This document shows positions 49,241-58,892 of a stretch of DNA of 64,000 bases, piece by piece (the first letter of the stretch is position 1; the number at the start of each line of letters is the position of its first letter). The notes beneath the pieces are model-generated. The model saw only the letters and a list, made by a program, of their open reading frames with translations. It was not told where the DNA came from and ran no database searches. The position numbers and the translations under genes are program-made. Origin of the DNA: Eubacteriales bacterium (lineage in GTDB: Bacteria > Bacillota > Clostridia > Tissierellales > GPF-1); contig DAOUQF010000009.1 in the NCBI GenBank assembly GCA_030625815.1, positions 49,010-113,009 on the forward strand, read 5' to 3'.

Positions 49241-50260
49241 ATGGCAGTAAGCATCAAGGAAATTGCAAAAGCAGCAGGAGTTTCCACCGCGACGGTATCG
49301 CGTGTTATCAATAATAGTCCGAAATTATCGCAAAAAACCAGAGACAAGGTTTTAAAAATCATGAAGGAAATGAACTATGTTCCCAATAGCTTGGCCAGGG
49401 GACTTTCCAATCAGAAGGCGCTGAACGTCGCGTTGCTGATTAATATCGAAGAACCTTCTTCTTTTCACAATCCCTTCTTTTATGAGGTTATGCACGGGAT
49501 TGAAACGGCTGTCTACAAGCGCGGCTTGAGTCTGATTATTGCCAGCTCCCGTGGAGAGGACAAGCAGGAAATTGTGGAATGGCTGATGAATGAAAAGCGG
49601 ATGCAGGGGATTATTATTCCATCCTCTTTGGCGGATGGCAAATTATTGAATCTTTTGCGAAAGCGAAAATTTCCCTTTGTGGTGATTGGAAAATTTGAAG
49701 AGGGCATAAAACCTGTTTCGTGGGTAGACATTAATAATCAGCAAGGCGGGGAACAGGCGGTTGCTCATTTGATTCAGAATGGATATGAACGAATCGCGTT
49801 AATCTGCGGTGGCATGGATAAGGTTTTCAATCTCGATCGCTTAGAAGGCTACAAGAGAGCCTTGGCGCGCCATCAAATGCCTATGGAACCCAATTGGATT
49901 GTGGAAACCGACGGCTCGAAAAACCAGGCGTATTCAGCCATGAAAGCATTGCTGCAATCCGATAATTGCCCCAATGCGGTGATTTGCGGCGATAATATTT
50001 TAAGCTTTGGCGTCATGAAGGCAGCACAGGAAATGGAGGTTTCGATTCCGAAAGATCTGGGACTTGTGAGCTTTGATAATTATCCCCTTGCGACATTAGT
50101 AGAGCCATCTCTTACCAGCATTCACATTGACGTATTTCAAATGGGAGAGATGGCGGCTAATTCGCTACTGGCATTAATCGACAATCCGGATGCAAGTCAA
50201 CAGCAAATGCTGATCTCCACAGCTGTGGAGGTTCGGGAATCATCCATAAGGAGGACATAG
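49241..50260 (+). CDS. LacI-family regulator of the maltodextrin operon
   Basis: The 339-residue protein has a LacI DNA-binding head (SIKEIAKAAGVSTATVSRVI, NNSPKLSQKTRDKVLKIMKE) and hinge (YVPNSLARGLSNQK). A ligand-binding domain follows (NVALLINIEEPSSFHNPFFY, VICGDNILSFGVMKA). Two LacI-type operators lie in front of it, so it is autoregulated. It resembles MalR regulators of maltose/maltodextrin genes, in keeping with the downstream GH13 enzyme and transporter. The ATG follows AAAGGAGC. Confidence 0.92.
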   Translation: MAVSIKEIAKAAGVSTATVSRVINNSPKLSQKTRDKVLKIMKEMNYVPNSLARGLSNQKALNVALLINIEEPSSFHNPFFYEVMHGIETAVYKRGLSLIIASSRGEDKQEIVEWLMNEKRMQGIIIPSSLADGKLLNLLRKRKFPFVVIGKFEEGIKPVSWVDINNQQGGEQAVAHLIQNGYERIALICGGMDKVFNLDRLEGYKRALARHQMPMEPNWIVETDGSKNQAYSAMKALLQSDNCPNAVICGDNILSFGVMKAAQEMEVSIPKDLGLVSFDNYPLATLVEPSLTSIHIDVFQMGEMAANSLLALIDNPDASQQQMLISTAVEVRESSIRRT

Positions 50261-50261
50261 C

Positions 50262-52043
50262 GTGTATGAAGAAAAAAGAATAGGAAAGCCAGAGATTTGT
50301 ATTCATGAAAAATCGCGTGAGTTCGTGTATCCAAAGTCGAGAGAGGAGTTGGTGTTGGAATGCAGCCTGCCTCGAGATTCAGAGGGAGACCTGAGTTTGA
50401 TCTATTGGAACCGCTTCACGGAATCTCAAAGGAAGCCTCATATAGTGAAGATGAAGCGATATGCGAGGGAGTCGCAATTCGATCATTATTACGCGGTGAT
50501 TGAGGAATCGGAGCCAATTCGTTATTTGCGGTATTTTTTCCAATGGCGTTCAGGCGATCAAGCAGCCTTTCTATCGACCACCGGCATATTGGAGGACGAG
50601 CCGCGGGATCATTTTTTCGAATATCTTTGCACCAATGAACAGGATATATTTTCCTTGCCCAAATGGTGGCAGGATGCGATCGTGTATCAAATCTTTCCAG
50701 AACGATTCAAAAAAGGGGATTCGATGCATGCTCCGGCTCCCTGTGAAGACTGGGGAGGAGAGCCGACCCGTGAAAATTTCTTTGGCGGAAATCTGCGTGG
50801 AATCATGGACGCGATGGGGTATCTCGTCGATTTGGGCGTAAACACCCTGTATCTGAATCCGATTTTCGAGTCTCCATCCAACCACAAGTACGACACCATT
50901 GATTACTTTCGCATTGATTCTCATTTTGGCACCCTGGAAGAATTCAAGGAATTGCTGGATCTTTGTCATCAAAATGGCATTCGGGTAATCTTGGACGGCG
51001 TATTCAATCACATCGGTTATTATTCGAAGCAATTTCAAGATGTTTTGGAGAATGGCAAGGAATCGGAATATGCGGAGTGGTTTTATCTGCCGGAAGGCGG
51101 AATCGAAACCGATCCTCTGAATTATGAATGCGTGGGGTATTACAAGTGGATGCCAAAGCTTCGGTTTTCAACTCAATCTGTTCGTCGGCATTGCTTGCGA
51201 GTCGGGGCGTATTGGCTGGAGATTGGCATTGACGGCTGGCGGCTGGATGTCTGTGATGAAGTGGATTATACTTTCTGGCAGGAATTTCGAAGAATGGTGA
51301 AAAAGATCAATCCTCAAGCGGTGCTCTTGGGCGAAACCTGGGGCGACGGCAGGGAAATGATGCGCGGCGATCAAATGGATTCTGTGATGAACTACTTGTT
51401 TCGAGATGCGGTATTGGATTTTATCGCGAAAGAGTCGATCGATGCAATTGCCTTTGCCGATCTGATCGGCAAGATGTTCTCCAACTATCCGATTCAAAGC
51501 CATAGCGGGCTATTAAATTTGATTGGCAGCCATGATACGGAACGATTTATGACCGCGGCGGGAGGAGAAAGCGCGAAGCTGCAATTGGCGGTGGCGTTGC
51601 AATTTACGTTACTCGGTGTTCCCATGGTCTACTATGGAGACGAACATGCGATGGAGGGCGAGAATGACCCGGATTGCAGACGAACTATGTGTTGGGATGC
51701 AATGAATCATGGGATGAAAAGTTTCTATCAGCGGTTGATTCGAATTAGAAAAGAGAACTCAGCCCTGCGGGAAGGGGTAATGGAGATTATCCATGCCAGA
51801 GAGGGAAGTTTCGCATTTTTGAGAAAGACTGAATCACAAATAATCCTAGTGTTGATGAATCGCGATTCGGTTGCAAAATCGATTCGAATTCCTTTGCAAT
51901 TGGATCAGAAAAAATGGTCAGGGAAAAGCTTAATGGAAAAGGGAAACATCGAAATTCAAAATAACCCAGAAACAATGATTGGAGGCTCGTTGGCAGCGCA
52001 AGCCTTTGACATAATTTTATTGAAGGAGGAAGAGAATGAATAG
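50262..52043 (+). CDS. Glycoside hydrolase family 13 enzyme (neopullulanase/maltogenic amylase type)
   Basis: The 593-residue protein has an N-terminal beta-sandwich (CBM34-like, residues 20-130), then the GH13 barrel. Catalytic regions are visible: VILDGVFNHIG (region I), GWRLDVCDEV with the nucleophile Asp (region II), VLLGETWGDG with the acid/base Glu (III) and NLIGSHDTERF (IV). No signal peptide is present, so it acts in the cytosol on imported maltodextrins. GTG at 50262 follows AAGGAGG. It overlaps the binding-protein gene by 8 bases. Confidence 0.92.
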   Translation: MYEEKRIGKPEICIHEKSREFVYPKSREELVLECSLPRDSEGDLSLIYWNRFTESQRKPHIVKMKRYARESQFDHYYAVIEESEPIRYLRYFFQWRSGDQAAFLSTTGILEDEPRDHFFEYLCTNEQDIFSLPKWWQDAIVYQIFPERFKKGDSMHAPAPCEDWGGEPTRENFFGGNLRGIMDAMGYLVDLGVNTLYLNPIFESPSNHKYDTIDYFRIDSHFGTLEEFKELLDLCHQNGIRVILDGVFNHIGYYSKQFQDVLENGKESEYAEWFYLPEGGIETDPLNYECVGYYKWMPKLRFSTQSVRRHCLRVGAYWLEIGIDGWRLDVCDEVDYTFWQEFRRMVKKINPQAVLLGETWGDGREMMRGDQMDSVMNYLFRDAVLDFIAKESIDAIAFADLIGKMFSNYPIQSHSGLLNLIGSHDTERFMTAAGGESAKLQLAVALQFTLLGVPMVYYGDEHAMEGENDPDCRRTMCWDAMNHGMKSFYQRLIRIRKENSALREGVMEIIHAREGSFAFLRKTESQIILVLMNRDSVAKSIRIPLQLDQKKWSGKSLMEKGNIEIQNNPETMIGGSLAAQAFDIILLKEEENE

Positions 52044-53304
52044 CAACAATCGAAGAAAGGGAACGATTTTGGTTTTGCTGATCGTCATGATTGTGGGATT
52101 GTTTTCGGGATGTACATCCAATGGAACAACCGCAACGGAGGCAGAGGAACCGATCACCATTACATTTTGGCACAACTATGATGCAGGTGCCGGTCAAGTG
52201 GAAGTACTAAGCGCATTAATTGAAGAATTTCAGGCAGAGAATCCTGGAATACTTGTAGATCCGTTGTATCTGGAATGGTCGGCATTGAAGAATAACGTAG
52301 TAGCTGGCGCCACAACTAAGATGCTTCCGGACATATTGCGCGGTGATATCGGATTTGTTCCATTGTTCCAATCCTTGAATGTGTTGGTGGAAATGGATAC
52401 AAGTTTTGATGATTATGCAAAAGCAGCCGAAACCATAATGGATGCACCTAATAGCACGGCAGCGAAAGGTGGACATTATTATGGATTGGCTGCAAATACA
52501 AATACAAAAATATTGTACTATAATATGGACCTAGTTTCAACTCCACCAGCGAATCTTGCGGAGATGTGGGATATCGCTGAGGAGATCAGCAACGACGAAT
52601 TGACTGGTTTTGTAGAGGCTTGGATGGGCGGATGGAATCTCTGTCAATACATTTGGAGCAATGGCGGGGATGTTTTATCGCCGGATTATTCCACGGCGGA
52701 AGGTTATATCAATAGCCCGATCGTCGTAGAAGTCATTCAACGTATGGCGGACTTGCATGAAGAGGGCGCTTTTAACGGTCCAAGCATCGATCCGGGAGCG
52801 CCTGGGGACACCGATGGCATGGGGACTGGAAAATACGCCATGACCATTGACGGACCTTGGAAGGCGAATGATTTTGCGACCAAGTATCCGGACTTGAATA
52901 TCGGCACCATGCAAATGCCTGCAGGGGACGTGGATTCCATTGGTGTTCTGGGGGGAGAAGATTTTATGATGTTCAAATCTTCGGATGACGCCCATAAGCA
53001 AGCGGCATGGAAATTCATCAAATTCATGACAACGAAGGAAGCGCAGATCGAGATGGCGAAAGTGGGTCAAATGCCAGTGAATCGAGAGACTTTAAATTCA
53101 CAAGAGGCATTGGATGCGATGCCATTGTTGCCGATTTTTGCAGAGGCGCTTGAAACTTGCAGAACTCGTCCAGTAATTCCGCAATGGGGCGATGTTTCCG
53201 GCATCATCAACACAAAAGCAACCGAGGCGGTTCTTGGTCTCAAACCAGTAAAAACCGCATTGGATGAAGCCGCGAAAGAAATCGACGCATTATTGGCTAA
53301 GTAG
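52036..53304 (+). CDS. Maltodextrin-type sugar-binding lipoprotein
   Basis: The 422-residue protein has a lipoprotein signal peptide (RRKGTILVLLIVMIVGLFSG then Cys26). The mature part starts EEPITITFWHNYDAGAGQVE and is a family 1 solute-binding protein (MalE-like). The late segment KYAMTIDGPWKANDFATKYP, with an aromatic-rich pocket, is typical. It catches oligosaccharide outside the cell for the two permeases downstream. Confidence 0.92.
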   Translation: MNSNNRRKGTILVLLIVMIVGLFSGCTSNGTTATEAEEPITITFWHNYDAGAGQVEVLSALIEEFQAENPGILVDPLYLEWSALKNNVVAGATTKMLPDILRGDIGFVPLFQSLNVLVEMDTSFDDYAKAAETIMDAPNSTAAKGGHYYGLAANTNTKILYYNMDLVSTPPANLAEMWDIAEEISNDELTGFVEAWMGGWNLCQYIWSNGGDVLSPDYSTAEGYINSPIVVEVIQRMADLHEEGAFNGPSIDPGAPGDTDGMGTGKYAMTIDGPWKANDFATKYPDLNIGTMQMPAGDVDSIGVLGGEDFMMFKSSDDAHKQAAWKFIKFMTTKEAQIEMAKVGQMPVNRETLNSQEALDAMPLLPIFAEALETCRTRPVIPQWGDVSGIINTKATEAVLGLKPVKTALDEAAKEIDALLAK

Positions 53305-53347
53305 AGAGATCAGGGGAGGAAACTCCCCTTTTCACAAGGAGGTCTCC

Positions 53348-54238
53348 ATGGCAGAATGGATAAAAAAGAAAACGAAAAGGCAAGATCCTCGCTTGTTGAT
53401 ACTCTTGTTTCCCGGAATTCTGATGATGGGATTGTTCACCTTCTATCCGATCATCAAGATGTTCATCATGAGTTTTTTCGATTGGAAGATCGGGTTTAAT
53501 CAGCAATCGCTCTTTGTTGGGTTTCAGAACTATCGCGATGTTTTTGCGGATCCCATTGCAAGGCGATCCCTGGTCAATACCTTGTACTATTTGATTCTGA
53601 CCGTACCCACTCAGATTGTTCTCGGCCTGGGTGTTGCATTGTTGATTTATCGAATTACTCGATTTAGTGTGACCTATCGATTGCTGTATTACCTGCCCGT
53701 AATTACATCCTGGGTCGTTGTGGCCTTGTTGTTTCGATATATCTTCAGCAATGATGGATTATTGAATTACTTTTTAGCGGATGTGATTCACCTGACAGAT
53801 GGATCGGTGGGATGGTTGAGTTCCAGATGGCCTGCCTTGACGGCAACCTCGTTTTTGGGGATTTGGAAGGGAATCGGCTGGAATATGGTTATTTTTTTGG
53901 CAGCCCTGCAGGCAATCCCCAAGCAATATTACGAAGCGGCGGACATTGACGGAGTGAACAATTGGCAACGGTTTCGTTATATCACCTTACCAGGGATTCG
54001 CGGAACCTTGTTGTTTGCGTTGGTGATGTTGATTATTGGCGCATTCAACACCTATACGCCCATTGCAGTAATGACAGAAGGGAATCCGGCTCATCAGACA
54101 GAGGTTGTTTTGACATGGATGTATACGCAGACCTTTGACTCTTTGAAGTTGGGGTATTCCGCGGCGCTTTCCTTTATCGTGACCTTGATGAATATTGTGA
54201 TTGCCGTGGTTCTGTTCCGTGCCTTCAAGGCGAAGTAA
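53348..54238 (+). CDS. Maltodextrin ABC permease, MalF-type
   Basis: The 296-residue permease starts MAEWIKKKTKRQDPRLLILL and has six helices. The EAA loop is YYEAADIDGVNNWQRFRYIT. ATG 53348 has AAGGAGG just upstream; the longer upstream reading is without a ribosome binding site. It pairs with the permease that follows. The cytosolic ATPase is not encoded in this operon. Confidence 0.92.
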   Translation: MAEWIKKKTKRQDPRLLILLFPGILMMGLFTFYPIIKMFIMSFFDWKIGFNQQSLFVGFQNYRDVFADPIARRSLVNTLYYLILTVPTQIVLGLGVALLIYRITRFSVTYRLLYYLPVITSWVVVALLFRYIFSNDGLLNYFLADVIHLTDGSVGWLSSRWPALTATSFLGIWKGIGWNMVIFLAALQAIPKQYYEAADIDGVNNWQRFRYITLPGIRGTLLFALVMLIIGAFNTYTPIAVMTEGNPAHQTEVVLTWMYTQTFDSLKLGYSAALSFIVTLMNIVIAVVLFRAFKAK

Positions 54239-54247
54239 GGGGAGACT

Positions 54248-55093
54248 ATGAAGAAGAAAAGAATAAAGAAAGCACTTGTTATTCGTTATTTGCTCTTAAC
54301 GGCAGGGATGTTGATTATGATTTTGCCTATGGTGTTTATGATCAGTTCTTCCTTGCGTCCGAATGAGATGACCTTCGCCTATCCGCCGAAATTGATTCCG
54401 TCACTCTCGGAGATTACAGGTGAAAACTACCGGTATATTTTGGGGAATGCGAGTTTTTTTCAATATATGAAGAATACCCTGTTTGTAGCGGGGATGTCGA
54501 CATTGCTGGTGGCGTGGATTGCCTCGATGCTGGCTTATTCGATTTCCAGGTTTCAATTTCAGGGCCGTAATCTTTTGTATCGCACAATTATTATGACCAT
54601 GCTGATTCCGGGATTGGCGATGATTCTGCCTCAATTCGAATTGGCTGTGCAGTTTCATTTGATCGATAATCTGTGGGGCGTCATTTTGTTTTATACGGCG
54701 TGGATGATTCCCTTTTCCACCTTCTTGATCAAAGGATTTATCGATGATATCCCCAAGGAGATGGATGAAGCCATTTATATTGACGGGGGATCGATCTTGA
54801 CGGTCTATCGCATGGCGATTATTCCCATGGCATCTCCATCGATTGCGGCAGTGAGCATCTTCAATTTTCTGTTTTCCTTTGAGGAATTGGCTTGGTCGCA
54901 GACCATCTTGCGCTCCGATCGATTGCGGACTATTCCAGTGGCTTTGACGCAATTCTTTCAAGCGCATAATCGAACTGATTGGGGATTTGTCTTGGCGATG
55001 ACTTGTTTGTCCATGGTTCCCATTGTCATTTTGTATATTCTCTTGCAGAAGTATTTTATAGCCGGACTGTCTTCAGGGGCAGTGAAAGGGTAA
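54248..55093 (+). CDS. Maltodextrin ABC permease, MalG-type
   Basis: The 281-residue permease starts MKKKRIKKALVIRYLLLTAG. It has six helices and the EAA loop PKEMDEAIYIDGGSILTVYR. The length fits MalG-type permeases. It is last in the LacI-GH13 operon and ends at a bidirectional terminator with the DAACS gene. Confidence 0.92.
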   Translation: MKKKRIKKALVIRYLLLTAGMLIMILPMVFMISSSLRPNEMTFAYPPKLIPSLSEITGENYRYILGNASFFQYMKNTLFVAGMSTLLVAWIASMLAYSISRFQFQGRNLLYRTIIMTMLIPGLAMILPQFELAVQFHLIDNLWGVILFYTAWMIPFSTFLIKGFIDDIPKEMDEAIYIDGGSILTVYRMAIIPMASPSIAAVSIFNFLFSFEELAWSQTILRSDRLRTIPVALTQFFQAHNRTDWGFVLAMTCLSMVPIVILYILLQKYFIAGLSSGAVKG

Positions 55094-55099
55094 AGAAAA

Positions 55100-55137
55100 C
55101 CCCATCACTTGGGTTAAGTGACGGGGATCATTTTTTT
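55100..55137. terminator. Terminator after the maltodextrin operon
   Basis: CCCC-at-CACTT pairs with AAGTG-ac-GGGG, with a T run on the plus strand and an A run on the minus side. Confidence 0.8.
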
Positions 55138-55139
55138 GT

Positions 55140-55910
55140 TTAAGCTGCTTTTTGTTGCTTCGATTTTGATTCCTTTTGGTATTTTTTCTTAAAGAGCGAG
55201 TCAATGATGATGGCAATTGCGCCATCTCCCGTTACATTCGTTGCAGTGCCGAAGCTGTCCTGCGCGAAGTGAAGGGCAATCATCAAATCCAGCTGCGGTT
55301 GTGCGAATCCCAACATGGAAGACATCAGACCCAAGGCAGCCATTACGCCGCCGCCTGGAATTCCCGGCGCTGCAACCATGGTGATGCCAAGCATAAAGAT
55401 AAATGGCGCCATCATAGCAAGGGTTGGGGTTTGACCGAAGAGCAGCATGACTCCCATGGAAGCCAATACCAGGGTAATGGTGTCGCCTGCCAAGTGGATG
55501 GTAGCGCCCAGTGGAATGACGAAGTCGACGATGTCATCGGAGACTTTATTCTTGCGCGCACAATCCAAGGTAACGGCGATTGTTGCAGCGGAAGACTGCG
55601 TACCCAAGGCAGTGAAGTATGCCGGCAGCATATTCTTGATGGCTTGAACGGGCTTTTTGCCGCTGACCATCCAAGCGATGCAATATTGCACGATGATATA
55701 ACCCAATTGCAAAATAATGAGTAGGGCGAAAACGAAAGCGAAGATCAAGGCGGTTATGACACCCATAATTTGTCCCATTTGAATGGAAAAGAAGGGCGAA
55801 ATATTTACGCTGGATTCTATGGATAATTCTCCTCTGGTGTTTTTCAGTAATGACGAAATCATATCAAAATATTTTATGTCCGCCAACAAAAAACAAACAT
55901 CTTTCACCAA
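55140..55910 (-). pseudogene. N-terminally truncated dicarboxylate/amino acid:cation symporter (DAACS)
   Basis: The 256-residue frame matches only the C-terminal 55-60% of SstT/GltP/GltT-type symporters. The serine-rich re-entrant loop TQSSAATIAVTLDCARKNKV and LGATIHLAGDTI are present, as is the C-terminal NVTGDGAIAIIID. The first four membrane helices of the usual 400-420-residue protein are missing, and the first 40 residues resemble nothing in the family. The upstream 115 bases show no continuation. Such a protein could not form the normal fold, so it is called broken; a short functional form cannot be ruled out. Confidence 0.6.
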
Positions 55911-55965
55911 AAAACAAAACGAGGCAATTCACCCAAAACATGACAAAAACGTCACGGATGAGTCC

Positions 55966-55994
55966 TTGACGAGGATGGGAGAATCCGTTAAGAT
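55966..55994 (+). promoter_or_regulatory. Promoter of the TetR-membrane protein operon
   Basis: TTGACG at 55966-55971 and TAAGAT at 55989-55994 are 17 bases apart. AACGATGTTC overlaps the start region. Confidence 0.7.
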
Positions 55995-56025
55995 TTAATT
56001 GAACGATGTTCAAAAAGGAGAAAGT

Positions 56026-56577
56026 ATGCCAAAAATCATTAAAAATCCAAAGGAAACCATTTTACGAATCGCAAAATATCATCTCTTGGATCAGGGGATT
56101 GAAACCCTGAATATGCGTGCGATTGCAAAGGATGCAGAAATTTCAGTGGGCACTCTATACAATTATTTTCCAAACAAGGATTATATCGTAATTGCCTTAA
56201 TGGCAAGCTTTTGGGAGAATTTTTTAGAGGACGTGGAGACCTTTGAAGCCGAGGGGGAAACCATATGGAGCAACTTGCAAAGGATGTATGGAAAGCTGGC
56301 GGATACGATGAAAGTTTTCCGAATGGAGTGGCTGAGCGGGGAGGGGTTTCAAAGTCAGGAAGCCAAGGCTGAGGGCGCGAAGCATCAGAAGCAGATGCGA
56401 AATCGTGTATTGTTTGCTATTGAAAGACAATTCGAAGAATTTGACGAATCCAGCGCAGTGTTTTCCAGGAATGAGCTGGCGCGATTTGTACTGTCGAATT
56501 GGATCGGCATGTTAACCAACTCATATATGGATTATAAACTCTTTGAACGGGTATTAAAAAAGACTATTGAAAAATAA
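56026..56577 (+). CDS. TetR-family regulator
   Basis: The 183-residue protein has a TetR helix-turn-helix (LNMRAIAKDAEISVGTLYNY then FPNKDYIVIALM). The C-terminal ligand domain is helical and undefined. ATG 56026 follows AAAAGGAG. It stands 11 bases ahead of a membrane protein gene and probably controls it. The ligand is unknown. Confidence 0.9.
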   Translation: MPKIIKNPKETILRIAKYHLLDQGIETLNMRAIAKDAEISVGTLYNYFPNKDYIVIALMASFWENFLEDVETFEAEGETIWSNLQRMYGKLADTMKVFRMEWLSGEGFQSQEAKAEGAKHQKQMRNRVLFAIERQFEEFDESSAVFSRNELARFVLSNWIGMLTNSYMDYKLFERVLKKTIEK

Positions 56578-56588
56578 GGAGAAGAAGA

Positions 56589-57260
56589 ATGGGGATTTTT
56601 GAAGCAGGTTTTGATGTTTTTTATTTGGTAAGTGTTGTAGGGTTATCGATTCTGATGATTAAGAACGGCAAGAAAGGTTCTTTGGTTTGGTGGTTTGGCA
56701 TGATGGGATTGATTTTGGGTGCAGGAGATTCCTTTCACTTGGTGCCGCGTATCACTTCGCAACTGACCCATGATTTTGCGTCGCACGCAGTTGCATTGGG
56801 ATATGGAAAGATGGTTACTTCGATTACCATGACAGTTTTCTACTTGATCTTATATCGCATTTGGGAAATTCGAAATGGAAAGGCGCCACAGCAAGGGCTG
56901 AGAGTGGCAATGGGGATTCTGGCAGGAGTCCGAGTTATTTTGTCGTTGATGCCGCAAAATAACTGGGCGCAATTGAGCGGATCCTACGCGTGGGGAATCT
57001 ATCGCAATATTCCATTCGCCATGATGGGCATATTGATTGTATGGCTGTTGTTGAAAGAAGCCAAGGCGAAGAAGGATCAAACGTTTTTAAAGATCGGAGT
57101 TGCGGTTATCGTATCCTTCGCCTGCTATATTCCGGTGGTTTTGTTTGCGGCTCAAGTCCCTGCGGTGGGTGCTCTGATGATGCCGAAGACGCTGGCATAT
57201 CTCATGGTGGTTATTTTTGGTTATCGGGCAATGAAAGCGGACACTTTAAAAGAATTTTAA
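56589..57260 (+). CDS. Seven-helix-like membrane protein of unknown function
   Basis: The 223-residue protein has about seven hydrophobic segments: DVFYLVSVVGLSILMI, VWWFGMMGLILGAG, MVTSITMTVFYLILY, VAMGILAGVRVILSL, IPFAMMGILIVWLLL, IGVAVIVSFACYIPVVLF and LMVVIFGYRAM. A GAGDSFHLVPRI motif between the second and third helices contains a membrane-embedded Asp and His. I do not recognise the family. It is in one unit with the TetR gene. Confidence 0.75.
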   Translation: MGIFEAGFDVFYLVSVVGLSILMIKNGKKGSLVWWFGMMGLILGAGDSFHLVPRITSQLTHDFASHAVALGYGKMVTSITMTVFYLILYRIWEIRNGKAPQQGLRVAMGILAGVRVILSLMPQNNWAQLSGSYAWGIYRNIPFAMMGILIVWLLLKEAKAKKDQTFLKIGVAVIVSFACYIPVVLFAAQVPAVGALMMPKTLAYLMVVIFGYRAMKADTLKEF

Positions 57261-57324
57261 GACCATTTTATTCTTCCTTTATGATCGCCTTGCTATGATT
57301 AAGAAAAGGGTTCGGGAGGCAAGA

Positions 57325-58878
57325 ATGAAATATGGTATGATGGGGCTAGGAATTATTGGAATTTGGATGCTAATTTGGAGGCTGTTCAAAACCCGAGGAG
57401 GACAACCCATGACGAAGGATCAGTGGATGCAAAATCAAGCGGAAGCGCAAGTGGCGGAAGAACTGGCAACATCGAACATCCAGAGCCTCGATTTTTCAGC
57501 TTTTAGCGAGTCAATGCAGCGACAGGCGAAGGAGATTGATCTTGCGATGTCGATTGCAAAGATTCAAGCGGCTTTTGATACGGGGATCTTAACGAGTGAA
57601 GAATTGGCAATCGCCTATTTAAAAGAAATTGAGAAGACGCAGGAATACCATGCGGTGCTTGCCCTGAATCCTGACGTCTTGAAAGAAGCGAGGCTGTATG
57701 ATCAAGCGCGGGCAAATGGCATTCATCTGGGTGATTTGCATGGAATTCCGATCTTGTTGAAGGACAATATTGGCACGAAGTCTCCCTTGCAGACAACGGC
57801 AGGCGCGGATGTATTAAAGACCGCGGTGCGCGATGAGGATGCAATTTTGGTGCAGCAGTTGAAGGCTGAAGGCGCCATCATTTTGGGGAAAACCAATTTG
57901 AGCGAGTGGGCGAATTTTATGTCGCAACCCAGCATCAACGGCTTTTCCACCCTGGGTGGATACACCCGCAATGCCCATGGCGATTTTGATGTCAGCGGAT
58001 CCAGTTCCGGCTCGGCAAGCGGCATGGCTCTGCACTTGGCGTCCGCAGCCTTGGGTTCGGAAACGGCAGGTTCGATTATTTCGCCATCCAGTCAAAACGG
58101 CGTTGTTGGATTTAAACCCGCTTGGGGGCGGGTCAGCACGGAAGGCGTGGTTCCCATTGCGGGATCCCTGGATGTTGTGGGTCCAATTACCGGTTGTGTG
58201 CAGGATGCCGCATTGGTGTATTCGGGCATGCAAGGCGGGTTTGACGCGCGAGGATTGAAATGGTCGAAGGATGCCCTGAAGGGAAAGCGAGTTGGCTTTG
58301 TAACGGATCATATGCTGGAAGAGGATATTCGGGAAGGAACAGATGCAATTACTGATCAGTTGAGGCTAGACCTGGAGTCGGCGGGGGCGGAAGTGGTTGA
58401 GATCTCCATCGATCAGGAAGCGGTTGCGTTGGATATTTTGCCGGTCTTGTTTAATGAGATGAAATCCGGAATCAATGCGTATCTGGGTAGCTTGGGCGAG
58501 GGTGCGCCGGTAAAAACCCTGAGTGAGATTATCGCATACAACCAAGAGGATTTGAAGAACCGCGCCCCATACGGGCAGGTCTTGCTGGAACAATCCGATG
58601 AAGCGGAAACCACGGAGGCGGACGATCAGGCGCTTATAAAGAAGAATCGCACCCTCACCAGAGAAGCTCTGGGAAAAGCCTTGCAAGGCGTCGATGTGAT
58701 TGTGTCGCTGGGAACGGAGTTGACAACCGTTTATGCGATGGCGGGCACGCCGGCATTGACGATTCCTGCGGGAAGGCGAGAAACGGGGGAACCGATTGGC
58801 GCGACATTCCTGATGAGAGAAAATGATACGGCAGACCTGTTTTTGTACGGGTATGCCTATGAGCAAAATAGGAAATAG
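57325..58878 (+). CDS. Amidase-signature enzyme
   Basis: The 517-residue protein has one N-terminal membrane helix (GMMGLGIIGIWMLIWRLF), so it may be membrane-anchored. The amidase signature is present: catalytic Lys in PILLKDNIGTKS near residue 145, the cis-Ser loop SGSSSGSASGMALH near 220 and the nucleophile Ser in GSETAGSIISPSSQ near 245. Members hydrolyse amide bonds, and the substrate is open. ATG 57325 has GGGAGG before it; the ATG at 57295 is without a clear site and abuts the preceding gene. Confidence 0.88.
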   Translation: MKYGMMGLGIIGIWMLIWRLFKTRGGQPMTKDQWMQNQAEAQVAEELATSNIQSLDFSAFSESMQRQAKEIDLAMSIAKIQAAFDTGILTSEELAIAYLKEIEKTQEYHAVLALNPDVLKEARLYDQARANGIHLGDLHGIPILLKDNIGTKSPLQTTAGADVLKTAVRDEDAILVQQLKAEGAIILGKTNLSEWANFMSQPSINGFSTLGGYTRNAHGDFDVSGSSSGSASGMALHLASAALGSETAGSIISPSSQNGVVGFKPAWGRVSTEGVVPIAGSLDVVGPITGCVQDAALVYSGMQGGFDARGLKWSKDALKGKRVGFVTDHMLEEDIREGTDAITDQLRLDLESAGAEVVEISIDQEAVALDILPVLFNEMKSGINAYLGSLGEGAPVKTLSEIIAYNQEDLKNRAPYGQVLLEQSDEAETTEADDQALIKKNRTLTREALGKALQGVDVIVSLGTELTTVYAMAGTPALTIPAGRRETGEPIGATFLMRENDTADLFLYGYAYEQNRK

Positions 58879-58892
58879 ACAGGAGGATGGCC

